64,000 nt of DNA from Pictodentalium vernedei (GCA_031216915.1 CM062296.1:667572753-667636752), one strand, 5' to 3'. Numbered from the stretch's first letter, positions 10,600-22,450 are shown. The notes: a model not told the origin generated them from the sequence alone. Numbers and translations: made by a program.

Positions 10600-11745
10600 T
10601 GAGGTATCTGTATCTGTATCTGTATTATGCGTTGCGACGATCCACTTCTGGCGTATTTGCAACGGGTGGGAGGACGCTTTACAGTGTTGTTACGTTGCTG
10701 CTGAGTTTCTCCTTGAACTCTTCCGGTGTTTCTGCGCAGGCAACAGTGTTATCCAGGTGGTTCCACTCCACAACTGTTTTTATAAAAAACGAATTTTTGT
10801 ACTGTTCAGTTTTTGCTGTTTGTACAGTGTAGCCTCTGCTGTTGTTCACTACTGAACGTTCTATTATATTGTCGATGTTGTAATTTGATAGGTTCTTTGT
10901 TGTAATACGTCTACCTTGTTTCTTTGCTTCCAGGAATTGATCTGGAGGTAAGGCTGGTATCAGCCCCCCGGCCACTTTGTACATAAAGTGTAGTCGGATT
11001 TGCTGTCGTCTAGCTTGTAGTGGTGGTATTTCAAGGTTCTGCAGCATTTTGGTGACACATCCACTATCTCTTGATTTGTAGTCTTTTGTGATGAAGCGAG
11101 CAGCACGATTTTGAATACGCTCGAGTTTGTCTATATCTTTCTTGTGGTATGGGTCCCAGATTACTGCCCTATATTCAAGAGTGCTTCTGATGAGAGATAG
11201 ATAGGCGGTACGTTTGCTTGCCTGTGGACAGTTTTTTAGGTTTCTTCTCAAGAAGCCTAGTGTTGAATTGGCCTTTTTAGTGGTGTTGCTGATGTGTGTA
11301 GCCCACTTCATATCCTCAGATAGTTGGATGCCTAGGTACGGGTTGCTGGTAACTTGTTGTAGAATCGTGTCGTTTAGGCTATAGAAGTGGCTTATCTTAT
11401 TCTTTATGCTGAGAATGTAACATTTTTTGGCGTTGAACCTCATACCCCAGTTCGATGCCCATGTTTCCAGGTGTTTGAGATCCTCTTGAAGTGTAATTTG
11501 GTCTCTGTTGGAGTTGATTTGTCTATATAGCAGGCAGACGTCGGCAAAGAGGCGTACGTGCGATGACACGCATTCTGGCAGGTCGTTTATGTGGCATAAG
11601 AATAATAATGGTCCCAGGACTGTCCCTTGTGGTACTCCCGAGTCAACCTTTACTTCTTCTGATGCCTCCCCTTCTAAGACCACTTTCATGGTGCGTCTGG
11701 TCAAGAAGTTCGTCAGTCAGGTGTGAATTGGTAGTATGTGCGAGG
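10600..11745 (-). mobile_element. LINE family 2 (Jockey/CR1-like), 5'-truncated
   Basis: Minus-strand non-LTR retrotransposon fragment containing the pseudogene at 10679-11704, followed by a short 3' UTR and a terminal (ATACAG)n run at about 10601-10625. It is unrelated in sequence to LINE family 1. Truncated within the reverse transcriptase near 11740. Confidence 0.85.
10679..11704 (-). pseudogene. LINE family 2 reverse transcriptase, 341 codons
   Basis: The longest open frame in the window. It covers the palm and thumb of a Jockey/CR1-type reverse transcriptase. SGVPQGTVLGPLLF is at residues 22-35. The active site reads LFADVCLLY (51-59), where the second catalytic Asp of FADD is Val. It continues through KCYILSI, YLGIQLSEDMKW, LGFLRRNL, YRAVIWDPY, LERIQNRAARFI and WNHLD, the usual order for this clade. 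The N-terminal endonuclease and motif A are absent through truncation. The frame is otherwise uninterrupted, so the copy is fairly young, but the D-to-V change would abolish polymerisation. The plus-strand frames over this region are antisense shadows. Confidence 0.9.
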
Positions 11746-11943
11746 TAGTATGTGCTTTTGTTAGGGTTCGCGTTTGTGGGATAATGACACCGAAAGAGTA
11801 AAACCTATTTTCTTACTTTGATCTTGTTAGAATATTTTTTTATGGTGGGTGGTGTGACTAGCCAACTTGTTTACCCACTCTGTGTCGGCATTGGCCTCAG
11901 AGCGTGTATCTTTAAGGTTCCACGCGCATTTGCTTCTGCACAA

Positions 11944-12330
11944 GTCTCCTCGAATTTATTTATTGGTGTTTAAGGTCATATACTTATGCACAATGGCTAC
12001 TCATGACCGTGACAGTTTTACGGGTGGAGGAAGCCTGAGTACCCGGAGATAACCACCGAGCATCGACGAGCAACTGCCAGCTCCTCAACATTCTAACTCT
12101 GTTCAAGCCCCGCTCAAGCAGGGTTACAACGGTTGAAGACATGTGCACCATCGACGTGTAGTACGCCTTAGTACACGGCGTCTTCGAGCCTCCCATGTAG
12201 GCACCCGGGATAAAGTGCCTCGCCCAAGGACACAACGCGGGTCGTCCCGGACGGGGATCGAACTCGGGACCTGTTACATAGAAGTCCAACAGTCTACCAC
12301 TGAGCCACCGAGCTCCCTTGTCTCCTCGAA
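11944..12330 (-). mobile_element. tRNA-derived SINE family 1, copy b
   Basis: The body is 11955-12319 with target duplication GTCTCCTCGAA at 11944-11954 and 12320-12330. In minus-strand sense it starts GGGAGCTCGGTGGCTCAGTGG and carries a B box (GGGTTCGATCCC-like, read from GGGGATCGAACTC). It ends in AAAT repeats. Confidence 0.85.
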
Positions 12331-13490
12331 AGATGGAGAAGAAAAGCAAGAAACACACGTCAGGTCTAGTCTCTTGATCTTTCCATTAACTGTCACGCGT
12401 GCTGATAGGCCATAACAACTGATAAACCATAGATATAACCTGTTCATTGATTTATAAGCTACCTCTTGGAAAAAACAATTCACTGTACAGAATTCAAGCG
12501 GGATGGAGTAACTACCTGCATGGATAGCGTCAGTTGTGAATTGAGTAAATTTATGTTTGCAAAAAAATATTTTGAAAAATGAAAATGAACGGCAATATCA
12601 ATATCGAATGATCTAAAAATGTTTGGGCATTTGAGGTTAACTGTTGGGCACATGGGTTTCACGACGATGTGTAAGAGCTTCTTTAATAGGGGTGCCCTAG
12701 CCAATGTGGGGTGGGGGGCGTGATATTAGAAAAGCCGTTGTGGGGATGGGTGGAGGCCTCCCATATTCTTAACTAGGACCATCCGGTTGTTACCCGCCAA
12801 CCACTTCCCTAAGGAGGAGGTAACAGCCGGAATGTCCTAATTAGGTCAAGACCTCCTACTCTCAAGAAAATATTTTGCAAAATTTAGTACTCTAAGAGCG
12901 AATCTGGGGCAATTGTAGGGTGTAGACCTGTATTGGAAACCATTTTAGGTCCCACATGTTATGTGAAAGTTGCATTGGGATAAAAAAAAAATGTGGGAAG
13001 GGGGTTAACGAAAAATTTAGGGGGAAGCCCCCACCCCAGTTACGCCACTGCCTGTCGTCAACGGATCCATTTAACACACAACATTTTGTCTACACAAAGG
13101 TTTGTTCGTAAAAGAAAATGGATATATGTCCACTAAATAAGTGGTTCTGAATAATTTTGGATTCATCACATTTTAATAACTATTGTCTTTACACACTTTC
13201 ACTCATTGTCCCGTGAGGTTGGTAAGTGTATTTCTGTGGCCTCGTATCGGACAACAAAAACCGTATTCGAACATGACAATGTCAGAAAACATTTATGGAG
13301 CTTGGTGTCGACATTCAGGTAGCAACTTTAGGTTTCAGATGTAAGTTAATTGTATTTTGAAAAAATAAAGTTGATTGTAATTAATTATCTTCGCATGTAA
13401 TTGACCCGAGTTTACTGGATCACCTATAGACCAAAAGGTCAATTTCATGTGTGTTTCTGTTGTTAGTAATAAATATGTACCCCCGTGGAA
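12331..13490. other. No gene recognised; hAT-like end and hairpin
   Basis: Mostly unassigned AT-rich sequence. At 12774-12840 there is an imperfect hairpin (TAGGACCATCCGG...CCGGAATGTCCTA). At about 13030-13053 the sequence reads CCCACCCCAGTTACGCCACTG, whose reverse complement CAGTGGCGTAACTGGGGTGG matches the ends of the hAT-like elements at 31127 and 34490. Its partner end was not found. Confidence 0.4.
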
Positions 13491-13495
13491 ACAGG

Positions 13496-13722
13496 CCTGA
13501 AAATAAGCAATCTGACATTTGCAGAATGAGGTCCACAGAGGGGGAATTTGATGATACAGTGGGCCAATTTATCCTCTGGGTACCCCTTTCTGTTTAGTTT
13601 TGAGACCCTGATTCAGATTGAGGTCCACAGAGGGTAAATTTAGTGATGCTACCCTGCTGTGCAGGGTAGCATCACTAAATTCACCCTCTGGGGACCTCAT
13701 TTTGCAGATGACTGTCTGCTTA
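13496..13722. mobile_element. Palindromic MITE family 2, copy b
   Basis: Same ends (CCTGAAAATAAGCAATCTG) and same hairpin core GCTACCCTGC...GCAGGGTAGC as the copies at 3281 and 37222. Relative to copy a the internal order is inverted. Confidence 0.7.
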
Positions 13723-13919
13723 ATTTGTGACTTGGTAAGTGACGCACTGCTTGTTTACTGTGCCTGAAGTCCTCGAAAATGGGCAATATGAGTATAGTCA
13801 TGGCGCCACCGCCCGTTTCAAGTGGCCCACGACTTCGCCCCGGGCCGGTAATAAACACTCGGGTTGTTAGTCTTACCTCTCCAGCCGCTGACAAACCCTA
13901 AATCTCTCCAAACACGGGT

Positions 13920-14195
13920 TTTTGCTGTATTAAAGCTTTATCTCCCTGGCTGTCGAAAATGTCGTTAAAACCCAATAAAAAAATAACTAACGCTTTACCT
14001 GACACAACAAGAAGACTATATTTCCAAAAACATTTCTTAGACAATAATTCAAATGTAAGTGTTTTTCATCCAAACCACAGCTTATGACCTCTCCTGGGAC
14101 GAGCTCGAAGAGATCGTTCCAAAGATGAATAATAAGCTAGACCTATATCATGGAGGCAAAAACTGAAAAATGTTAAAATTTGCGTTACGTTTGGT
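13920..14195. mobile_element. SINE tail fragment and degenerate TTAA MITE
   Basis: 13953-13981 holds a SINE 3' end (CCTGGCTGTCGAAAATG, AAAACCCAATAAAA). It is followed from 13988 by CGCTTTACCTGACA and decayed versions of the TTAA MITE hairpin (CTTATGACCTCTCC, GACGAGCTCG), ending near 14195. Confidence 0.5.
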
Positions 14196-14568
14196 GTGGT
14201 CTTTACCTTGTTTATGAGTCGTGTGTTAGAAGCCATTAATCAGTGTCGTAAATGTACGGTGTCAAGTTATTGTGGAGGAAAACGTAGGCCTACCATCAAC
14301 TGGGCAACTGGAGGCGGGGACGACACTGAGAGTCTGCCCTCTAAATCCAGGTTCGTTCGTTTATCCTGTAACCTTAGGCCAGCTATCCGCTTTTGGGGTT
14401 GTCCTTACTTCTGAAAGGGGCTTGTGACTTAAGGTATCAACAGAGAACTGACGATGGTTCACCAAAAACAATTTTTTACGTGACTGTACACAAATGAAGG
14501 ACAGATCGTAACTCACATTAATTCCCGAAATTACGGAACGTCGCTCTTCAGAAATATCATTCAGTGGG

Positions 14569-14753
14569 TTAACCCTTTACCTAACATGAAAAGCAGACGG
14601 CACTTGCAAAAACAGTTCTTGAACGAGCTCGTTCCAATGAGGGGTCATAACCTATGTTTTTGAGACAAAAAATGAAAAAAATATGAAAATTAACTGACTA
14701 TTTTTGAGAATAGCGCTGGACGGTTTTGGCCGTTACGTTGGGTAAAGGGTTAA
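14569..14753 (+). mobile_element. TTAA MITE, copy with deleted left hairpin arm
   Basis: Body 14573-14749 between TTAA sites. The left arm of the internal hairpin is missing: the sequence goes from TTCTTGAA directly to the centre CGAGCTCGTTCC. This is a natural internal deletion that leaves both termini. Confidence 0.85.
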
Positions 14754-14754
14754 C

Positions 14755-15920
14755 ATTTCTTAATTCTTCGGGCCCACTTAGTCTCGTAGTGGATAGTGGT
14801 GGTTTCTTGGTTTACGTAAAATACCTCTTTCTCATTCCGTGCCTTTTTAACGTTGGCTGTCAAAGCACTATGATTTCACATTTAATTCGCTTAACATTCA
14901 TCACAGTTCAAATGGGTCAGAGGCTGACGCCTCACTAATGGCCTTAATGCCACCATCATTTAATGGGAATGTGAAAAGAAACAGTAAGGCGAAAATCACT
15001 AAATAGCACACTGGGCAAAAAGTGTTATTAATTCCAGTTTGCGATGTATTTTCAGTTCATTTGCAGTCTGCAGAATAAATAATATAGCTATCCTGAGCGC
15101 TACAGTTTTGTTCTAACAATTTAATAAATTCACTTTAAAAAATATTTTTCAAGGCACTCATTCTCATCGTGTTGAGGTCCAACGTCGACAAAGCCAACAT
15201 TAACGTTGCTGTCTTTTTGCGATGTGTGTGAGCTATGCCCCAAAAATCGATATATTGTGTTACAAAGAAATAAAATTTGAAAGTTTTGAAAGTATGTTAA
15301 TGAAGTTGATGTAAACAAAATCTTTCATGCTGGTGAGGTTCCGCTCCACAGTTTTCCAGGCATTTCCAAGAATGACATGCCATACACTCTCTTCAAATGC
15401 AAATATTCTGTAACTTAGTTATCTAATCCATAACATCTATTACATTTCCCAAATCCTAAAAACATAAAACACTATCTGACTAAGTAGAAATAAACAATCT
15501 GAATGTGGGTGGAATATTGTATTGTCAAAGGCAAGACTTCAACCTGCAAAATTGCATGAAGAAATGCCGCCCAGCAGCCTCACTACCCTATACCCTTTTC
15601 ACCCCATTCTCACCCCTGTTTTTCTTCACCTCGGTATCCCTCGGTATACTCGGTATTCCTAGCTATTTAGTATGGCCGATTGTTCGTCCCCGAACAAGTG
15701 TAACAGCGTTGTCTCCTAGGGTAATTCCGATTGATCTCGTAGGGACACGGCGCTGTGCACAATGGCGCCATGCTGCACGTCAAAGTAAATCTGCGTGTGA
15801 AATTAGTAATTTGGGGAGTCAGCAGTTGCGCACCGCTGCTCGGTGATTCTTCCAGAGTCCTTCGTCTTCCGGCGCCCGTACAACTGTCCTACACGATGTT
15901 ACACCATGGCTGTTTCAAGT
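14755..15920. other. No gene recognised; SINE trace near 15770-15860
   Basis: Short frames only. Around 15690-15860 some phrases (GGGACACGGCG, CAGTTGCGCACCGCTGCTCGGTGATTC) recall the SINE family 1 body, so a decayed copy is possible. Confidence 0.3.
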
Positions 15921-15924
15921 GTTG

Positions 15925-16165
15925 TAAACCCTTTACCTAACGTGAAAAGCAGACGACACTAGCAAAAAAAATTTTTGAATAACTAATTTTTTTCATTTTT
16001 TATCTCAAAAACATAGGTTATGACCCCTCGTTGGAACGAGCTCGACGAGCTCGTTCCAACGAGGGGTCATAACCTATGTTTTTGAGACAAAAAATGAAAA
16101 AAAATAGTGAAAATTAATTGGCGATTTTTGAGAATAGCGCTGGCCGGTTTTGGGTAAAGGGTTAA
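15925..16165 (+). mobile_element. TTAA MITE, copy with intact perfect hairpin
   Basis: Body 15929-16161. TTAA is intact on the right; the left flank reads TAAA. The hairpin centred on GAGCTCGACGAGCTC is perfect by eye over arms of about 55 bp. The right subterminal part lacks about ten bases before GGGTAAAGGG. Confidence 0.8.
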
Positions 16166-16432
16166 ACCCCGATGAACAAACAAATCCCTCTCGGATACTA
16201 AAAATGGTATGAAAGTCACACAGTGCGCGAATTGTATAGAATTTTCAAGAAAACCGCGAGCTCCGTGCACAAAGAGTAAATGCAAAATAAAATATGAATG
16301 ATCCAACTATTATCTGTAGAGTTACGTAGCCAGGCGGACGGGTGAAATAACAGGTGGGAGAATGAACGGACGGATAAATGGATGCATGCAATCCAGTATA
16401 CCCCCAATCTCTTCAAGGGTTCATTCAAGAAT

Positions 16433-16665
16433 TTAACCCTTTATCTAATGTAACGGCCAAAACCGGCTAGCGCTATTCACAAAAATCGCCAATTAATTTT
16501 CATTATTTTTCTCATTTTGGTCTCAAAAACATAGGTTATGACCCTTCTTTGGAACGAGCTCATTCCAATGAGGGTTCATAACCTATGTTTTTGAGATCAA
16601 AATGAAAAAAAAATAGTTATTCAAGAATTTTGTTTGCAAGTGTCGACTGTTAGGTAAAGTGTTAA
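16433..16665 (-). mobile_element. TTAA MITE, inverted copy
   Basis: Body 16437-16661 between TTAA sites, in the opposite orientation: GGCCAAAACCGGCTAGCGC stands on the left and TTTGCAAGTGTCG on the right. Only about 270 bp separate it from the previous copy. Confidence 0.85.
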
Positions 16666-16749
16666 CTCCACCAATATAGCTGCCTGGATCACCATGAAAC
16701 TTAGATAAGATAAGATAAGATTTATTCAGCAAATACCCCAGAATAAAGG

Positions 16750-16756
16750 CAGATTG

Positions 16757-16790
<34 letters not shown>
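16750..16790. repeat. (CTGC)n microsatellite
   Basis: GCCTGCCTGCCTGCCTGCC and flanking units; simple repeat. Confidence 0.9.
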
Positions 16791-16861
16791 ACTATAGAAA
16801 TGAATATGGGGCCACCCCGAGTGTCCAAAATGGGTCAGCTAGGAGCACATTTTTATGGCGG

Positions 16862-17595
16862 AGGTCATCGTCAGGTTTAAAAAAAGTGTGTGGGGTGGGG
16901 GTGTAGGGGGGCACCAAACGTTATGACCAAAATTTTTTACCGATAGATGTTTTCAAAGGGGTCTATTAGGGGTACGTGTTATGAGGAACCTAATGGTGAG
17001 GTTTAAAAAAGTGCAGGGGTGGGGTGGGGGTGGGGGTGTAGAGGGGCACCAATATAGTATAGACCAAATTTTTTTTTACCGATATATGTCTTCAAAGGGG
17101 TACGTTTTTATCAGGAATCTAATGGTGAGGTTTAAAAAAGTATCGGGGTGGGGTGGGGGGTGTAGAGGGGCACAAAAAGTTATGACCAAAATTTTTCTCA
17201 CCGATATAGGTCTTCAAAGGGGTCTGCTAGGGGTAATTTGTTACCAGGAATCTAATGGTGAGGTTTAAAAAAGTTCCGGGGTGTGGTGGGGTGGGTTGTA
17301 GAGGGGCACCAATATAGTATAGACCAAAATTTGTTTACCGATATATGTCTTCAAAGGGGTCTACTAGGGGTACGTTTTTATCAGGAATCTAATGGTGAGG
17401 TTTAAAAAAGTATCGGGGTGGGAATGGGGTGTAGAAGGGCACCAAAAGTTATGACTAAAATTTTTCTCACCGATATAGGTCTTCAAAGGGGTTTACTAGG
17501 GGTAATTTTTTACCAGGAATCTAATGGTGAGGTTTAAAAAAGTGCCGGGGTGGGGTGGGGTGGGGTGGGGGTGTAGAGGGGAACTAATAGAGTAT
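16862..17595 (+). repeat. About 130-bp GT-rich minisatellite
   Basis: Roughly five and a half units with anchors GAATCTAATGGTGAGG, TTTAAAAAAGT, GGGGTGGGGTGGGG, GTGTAGAGGGGCACC and ACCGATATAGGTCTTC. Spacing is 128-138 bp. Adjacent units alternate between CACCAATATAGTATAGACC and CACCAAAAGTTATGACC versions, so the array may have grown as dimers. The G runs could form G-quadruplexes. Confidence 0.85.
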
Positions 17596-17599
17596 AGAT

Positions 17600-18600
17600 T
17601 AAGGGAGAATACCCTCCTCAGCCCGAGCAACTCCGGGTAACCCTGCTAGTCACAGATGAGTCCCTCTTGTAAAGGAAGAGCTGGACCATGTTACAAATAT
17701 GTTATGTGTGCTCAGTATGGCAAGCTCTTCCAGGCATAAAACACGTGATAGTGCCCACACATTCTTCTAATGCGTTATAGACCCTTTTAAAAAGTTCTGT
17801 CTGTTATACTTTGCTTGGGTAATTCCACATCGGGCGGTGTGCCATGGAGTTGGGTATACCCAGGGCGGTAGCCCAGTTCTTATTTTGCAAGACCCATATT
17901 GATAGAAAGCATGAGTAATAAAACTTGTACATCTACGTGTAATTTAAGTCATTTGTAACTGGCTGAGATCACTTGCTTAAATCTTTCAGATGAATGTGAA
18001 TAACATCAACTAAACCTCTCGGATTCACATTTGGGACTTCAAGACAAACTCTGACTTTTAGAACCAAAAAATTCGCCCCAATTATTTTCACTCAGTATTT
18101 GGGTTATGGCATTGACTGACACTTTTGCGGGGGCATTTGAGACGTTGCAGGTTGCTGAGTTACAACAGTAACCACAAGATCCGACCATCTTGTAGAAGTC
18201 ACTATTTCTGTTTTGAAATGACAGGCACCAGACATGAACACACCTTCTTTAATGCGTTGGAATGGGTAACCATACACATGTTCTTTTATGTACTCTTACT
18301 CACACATTGTTTGTTGTTCGTGCTCCGTGTCATCTTTGGGCACACATACATATAAATAAACGTTGGAAAAACAAAATGTTAAACATTTTTATCTAACATT
18401 CATATAGATTTTGGCCTGAAAACCACGAGAAACGGTACGTATCACATAATGTGTTCCGATTCCGTATCATATAGATGACTCATTCTGATTCCGTATCACA
18501 TAGACGACTTGTTTCCGGTAGCGCTACGGGCTGTCATAACATTCTATGTGCGTTCCAGTGATCGACCGAACATTATGTCCCAAAAATGTTTAAAAGTAAT
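17600..18600. other. No gene recognised
   Basis: Short frames and AT-rich sequence. Two partial copies of a 30-bp phrase (GATTCCGTATCA...CATAGA) lie at 18440-18510. Confidence 0.4.
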
Positions 18601-18851
18601 TTAACCCTATACCTAACATGAAAAGCAGACCACACTTGCAACAAAAATTCTTGAATAACTAATTTTTTTAATTTTTTGTCTCAAAAACGTAGGTTATGAC
18701 CACTCATTGGAACGAGCTCGACGAGCTTGTTCCATTGAGAGGTCATAACCTATGTTTTTGAGACAAAAAATGAAAAAATAATGAAAATTAATAGGCGATT
18801 TTTGAGAATAGCATTGGCCGGTTTTGGCCGTTACGTTGGGTAAAGGGTTAA
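18601..18851 (+). mobile_element. TTAA MITE copy
   Basis: Body 18605-18847 between TTAA sites, with full-length hairpin. The left terminus reads CCCTATACC. Confidence 0.85.
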
Positions 18852-18891
18852 GATTTAATCTGTTTTTGTGACAGAATTGTTCGATAAATGA

Positions 18892-18999
18892 ATTATCATG
18901 ATAATGTGCATGTCCTGTGATTTGTATCAGATTCTCGGTGGTGTGGACACCACCTCGAATCTGATACAAATCACAGGACATGCACATTATCGTGATAAT
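18892..18999. repeat. 108-bp palindrome
   Basis: Near-perfect inverted repeat centred on GGTGGTGTGGACACCACC. The arms start TTATCATGATAATGTGC and end GCACATTATCGTGATAA. It ends within a few bases of the 5' truncation of LINE copy C. Confidence 0.85.
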
Positions 19000-19004
19000 C
19001 TGTA

Positions 19005-19325
19005 TGGATCTGCGTCAGTTAATGGCACACAAAAGCAACCAACATTTTTTAATCGGAGACAAGCGTGTTGATATTGGTGAGAAATTTACGTATCTAGGAA
19101 TAAAATTCTCAAAAGATGGTACATTCTATAAAGCCCAAGATGATTTGGTTCTTTATACTCACTTTTTCGTGCATTTAATGAAACTTCACGGGTTCCAATA
19201 AAAACAATGTCGAAGCTGTTTGATAAATTAATTCAACCTCCAACCTTATGTGAGAGTGAAGTTTTGGGATCAGAAATAACGTATGGTAAGCGTTACAACA
19301 TAGGATGTGAAAAATTACACATTTC
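19005..19325 (+). pseudogene. LINE family 1 coding fragment, upstream of insertion
   Basis: Frames at 18980-19201 and 19207-19389 carry FTYLGIKFSKDGTF and MSKLFDKLIQPPTLCESEV, matching FTYLGIKFSKDGTV and KLFDKLIQPIALYGCEV of copy B. The coding match stops at 19325, where the foldback element begins. A frameshift near 19200 separates the two. Confidence 0.8.
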
Positions 19326-19380
19326 AGTAGTATGTCTCGCACGTTTGGGGCCCTATTGGCAGGACCCCGGTGCAGGACCC

Positions 19381-19600
19381 TGGAAGTGACGTCATGTCAC
19401 GTGACTTGGTGGCGCCATGTTGTGTTGCCATGGTAACCCGCGTGAGCGGACATGTTGTGACGTCATCTCCATAGTGATACGTGGTGTTAGTGCTCATGCG
19501 CAGCGCGTGTTGTTAGGGTGATATGTATTTCCGTCGTCCATTTTGTATACTGGAGGCCGCCATCTTGGTTTCTATGGTAGCACGTGATTGCTATGTTACC
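19381..19600 (+). promoter_or_regulatory. Promoter-type site cluster, left end of foldback 1
   Basis: Contains TGACGTCA (19387-19394 and 19458-19465; CRE), GTCACGTGAC (19396-19405; E-box), TGCTCATGCGCA (19491-19502; one change from the NRF1 palindrome) and GCCGCCATCTTG (19556-19567; reverse complement of the YY1 site CAAGATGGCGGC). Factor names come from general knowledge of vertebrate motifs. Promoter function is inference. Confidence 0.5.
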
Positions 19601-20139
19601 CAATTTTTCTGCAATAAGACGGGGTATGTTCGGGGGGTGTGTTCGATTGTAGAAGAGTAAATCTAATTAACACAAACAACCCGACAATCCTTCCAAATCA
19701 CCAAAATCCACCCCAACTTTTACTCTTTCGAAATCTTATAGAATTCTCTGCTTCTATCTATATATGCAACAGTTTTCGTCTATCTGGCCATGTTTCTTTG
19801 TTCTGGCGTATACTCCAGTAGCGTAGAAGAGCCTATTAGTTGGAACAGTTTACCTTATTATTACTATATTTAGCAGTTTCTGGTCTATTCTTGTTAGTTC
19901 TAACCCTATTCCAAGTACTCTTGTTGTTTCATTTATATAGATCATTTATATAGATTATAACTAACCAATCAGATTGCTTGATTTCCCATAATCTGTATAC
20001 AGAGTTATCTCCCTTCTGTATAATAAAAGACTATATCCAATGGCCATATCCCATGGTATCCCATTTTTTGCAAAACACCTGTGGCTATGGAATCCCTTTT
20101 TGTCGTATGAGGCCATGAGGGCTATGTAAAAGCCCTCAA

Positions 20140-20460
20140 TGAGTCCTCATTTATTATCCCTCATACCCTCATTGAATTTTGAGGTTATGAGGACCTTGAA
20201 AAATCCCTCAATGAGGTATAATTTACTACGACTCTTAGCCTCATTTCAGTATTTAACAGGTATATCCTATGGAATCCCATTTTGGAAAACGCCTGTGACT
20301 GTGGAATCCCTTTTTTGTCGTATGAGGTCATGAGGGCTATGTAAAAGCCCTCAATGAGTCCTCATTTATTATCCCTCATAGCCTCATTGAATTTTGAGGT
20401 TATGAGGACCATTAAAAATCCCTCAATGAGGCATAATTTACTACGACTCTTAGCCTCATC
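20140..20460. repeat. Tandem CCTCATTGAGG-type repeats, left arm
   Basis: A roughly 195-200 bp unit occurs twice (TGAGTCCTCATTTATTATCC at about 20137 and 20354). It is full of small inverted repeats such as CCTCAATGAGG and CCTCATTGAGG, and contains AATTTACTACGACTCTTAGCC. Mirrored at about 22500-22825. Confidence 0.75.
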
Positions 20461-20539
20461 TCGGTATTTGAGGATACCTATCGAGGATACCTATCAAGGA
20501 TACCTTTTATAGGATACTTATCTGAGGATACTATATAGG

Positions 20540-21085
20540 TTGTACATATCTCTATAGGTCTCTTGCTGGCCCTTAGTACTATTAATCCACCTGATGCTTT
20601 ATGTTATCCCATGACTGGTATAGGTAGTATGCAATGCTAGGCATAGGGGTTTTGTGAGTAGGGGTACTGCCTGGTAGTTTAGAACTGTACTATAGTATGG
20701 CGGTATATACACCTATAGGCCCCTGTTAGTACTTGGTACTATTAACCAACCGATTGCTTTGTTTTATTATATGGCTGGTATATGTAGTACGTTATGGTAG
20801 ACCTAGTGATTTTGTGGGGGTGGGGGTAATGCTTGGTAGTTTAGAACGGTAGTATAGCATAGGCTGTACATATCCCTGTAGGTCTCTTGATCCACCAGGT
20901 GCTTCATATTATTGAGCGGTATTCTGGGGTGGGGTCTACGCCTGGTAATACAGAACGGCAGCAGAGTATGGTTGGTATATTCCCCTATAGATCACATCCT
21001 AACCGTTGATAGTATTAACCTATCAAATGCTTTGTATCATCCTGTTACTGGTAAGGTGGTACGTAATACTAGTAGATCCTACCTT
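20540..21085 (+). repeat. About 160-bp satellite monomers, left arm of foldback 1
   Basis: Anchors CTATAGGTCTCTTG (20552), CCTATAGGCCCCTG (20712) and CCTGTAGGTCTCTTG (20874) are about 160 bp apart. A shortened monomer follows at about 20983. Each has GGTAGTTTAGAAC and TAGTACTATTAA-type phrases. The monomer matches the array at 62130-63480 in inverse orientation. Confidence 0.8.
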
Positions 21086-21239
21086 ATTCCGAGTATTCTT
21101 GTTGTTTCATTTATCTAGATCATTTATATAAATTATAATTAACCAATTAGATTGCTTGATTTCCCATAACCTGTACTCCCTTCTGTATAATAAAAACCTA
21201 TATCAATGGACATATTCAAAGGCACCCCAATTTCGGCAC

Positions 21240-21730
21240 CCCTTTTTTATAAGAATCCCATTTGTGGAATCTTTTTTTTCTGGAATGAGGATTAGAGTCG
21301 TATTAAAAATCCCTCATTGAGGGATTTTTAATACGACTCTTATTCTCATTTGACAAAAAGGGCTTCCACAAATGGGATTACTAAAAAAGGGGTGCCGAAA
21401 TTGGGGTGCCTTCTGGAGAATCCCTTTTTGTCAAATGAGGATAAGAGTCGTAGTAAATTAGACCTCATTGAGGGATTTTTAATACGACTCTTATCCTCAT
21501 TTCAGAAAAAAGGGATTCTCCAGAAGGCACCCCAATTTCGGCACCCCTTTTTTAGGAATCCCATTTGTGGAAGCCCTTTTTTGTCAAATGAGGATAAGAG
21601 TCGTATTAAAAATCCCTCAATGAGGGATTTTTAATACGACTCTTATCCCCCTTTCAGAAAAAAAGGGATTCCACAAATGGGATTCTTAAAAAAGGGGTGC
21701 CGAAATTGGGGTGCCTGTGAATATGGCCAT
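21240..21730. repeat. Central palindrome cluster of foldback 1
   Basis: Repeated inverted modules: GAGGATAAGAGTCGTA / TACGACTCTTATCCTC pairs around CCTCATTGAGGG, and GGTGCCGAAATTGGGGTGCC / GGCACCCCAATTTCGGCACC alternating with AAAGGGATTCYCCA blocks. At least three nested small palindromes flank the main symmetry point. Confidence 0.8.
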
Positions 21731-21889
21731 TGATATAGGTTTTTATTATACAGAAGGGAGATAACTCTGTACGATTAAGTACAGGTTATGGGAAATCAAG
21801 CAATCTAATTTGTTAATTATAATTTATATAAATGATCTAGATAAATGAAACAACAAGAATACTCGGAATAAGGTAGGATCTACTGGTAT

Positions 21890-22450
21890 TACGTACCACC
21901 TTACCAGTAACAGGATGATACAAAGCATTTGGTAGGTTAATACTATCAACGGTTAGGATGGAATCTATAGGGGAATATACAAATCATACTCTACTGCCGT
22001 TCTGTATTACCAGGCATTGACCCCACCCCAGAATACCGCTCAATAATATGAAACACCTGGTGGATCAGTAGTACCAAGGGCCAGCAAGAGACCTACAGGG
22101 ATATGTACAGCCTATGCTATACTACCGTTCTAAACTACCAAGCATTACCCCCCACCCCCACAAAATCACTAGGTCTACCATAACGTACTACATATACCAG
22201 CCATATAATAAAACAAAACAATCGGTTGGTTAATAGTACAAAGTACTAACAGGGGCCTATAGGTGTATATACCGTCATACTATAGTACCGTTCTAAACTA
22301 CCAGGCAGTACCCCTACCGGCAATACCCCTATGCCTAGCATTGCATACTACCTATACCAGTCATAGGATAACATAGAGCATCAGGTGGATTAATAGTACT
22401 AAGGGCCAGCAAGAGGCCTATAAAGATATGTACAGCCTATATAGTATCCT
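21890..22450 (-). repeat. About 160-bp satellite monomers, right arm of foldback 1
   Basis: Mirror image of the left-arm array. Phrases ACCAGGCATTGACCCC, AAACTACCAAGCATTACC and ACGTACTACATATACCAGCC are spaced at about 160 bp. In this orientation it reads in the same direction as the 62-63 kb satellite. Confidence 0.8.

Noticed and set aside
10508..10855. 115-codon plus-strand frame
   Set aside because: Antisense to the end of the LINE family 2 coding region and its tail.
12143..12415. 90-codon plus-strand frame
   Set aside because: Lies in a SINE in antisense orientation.
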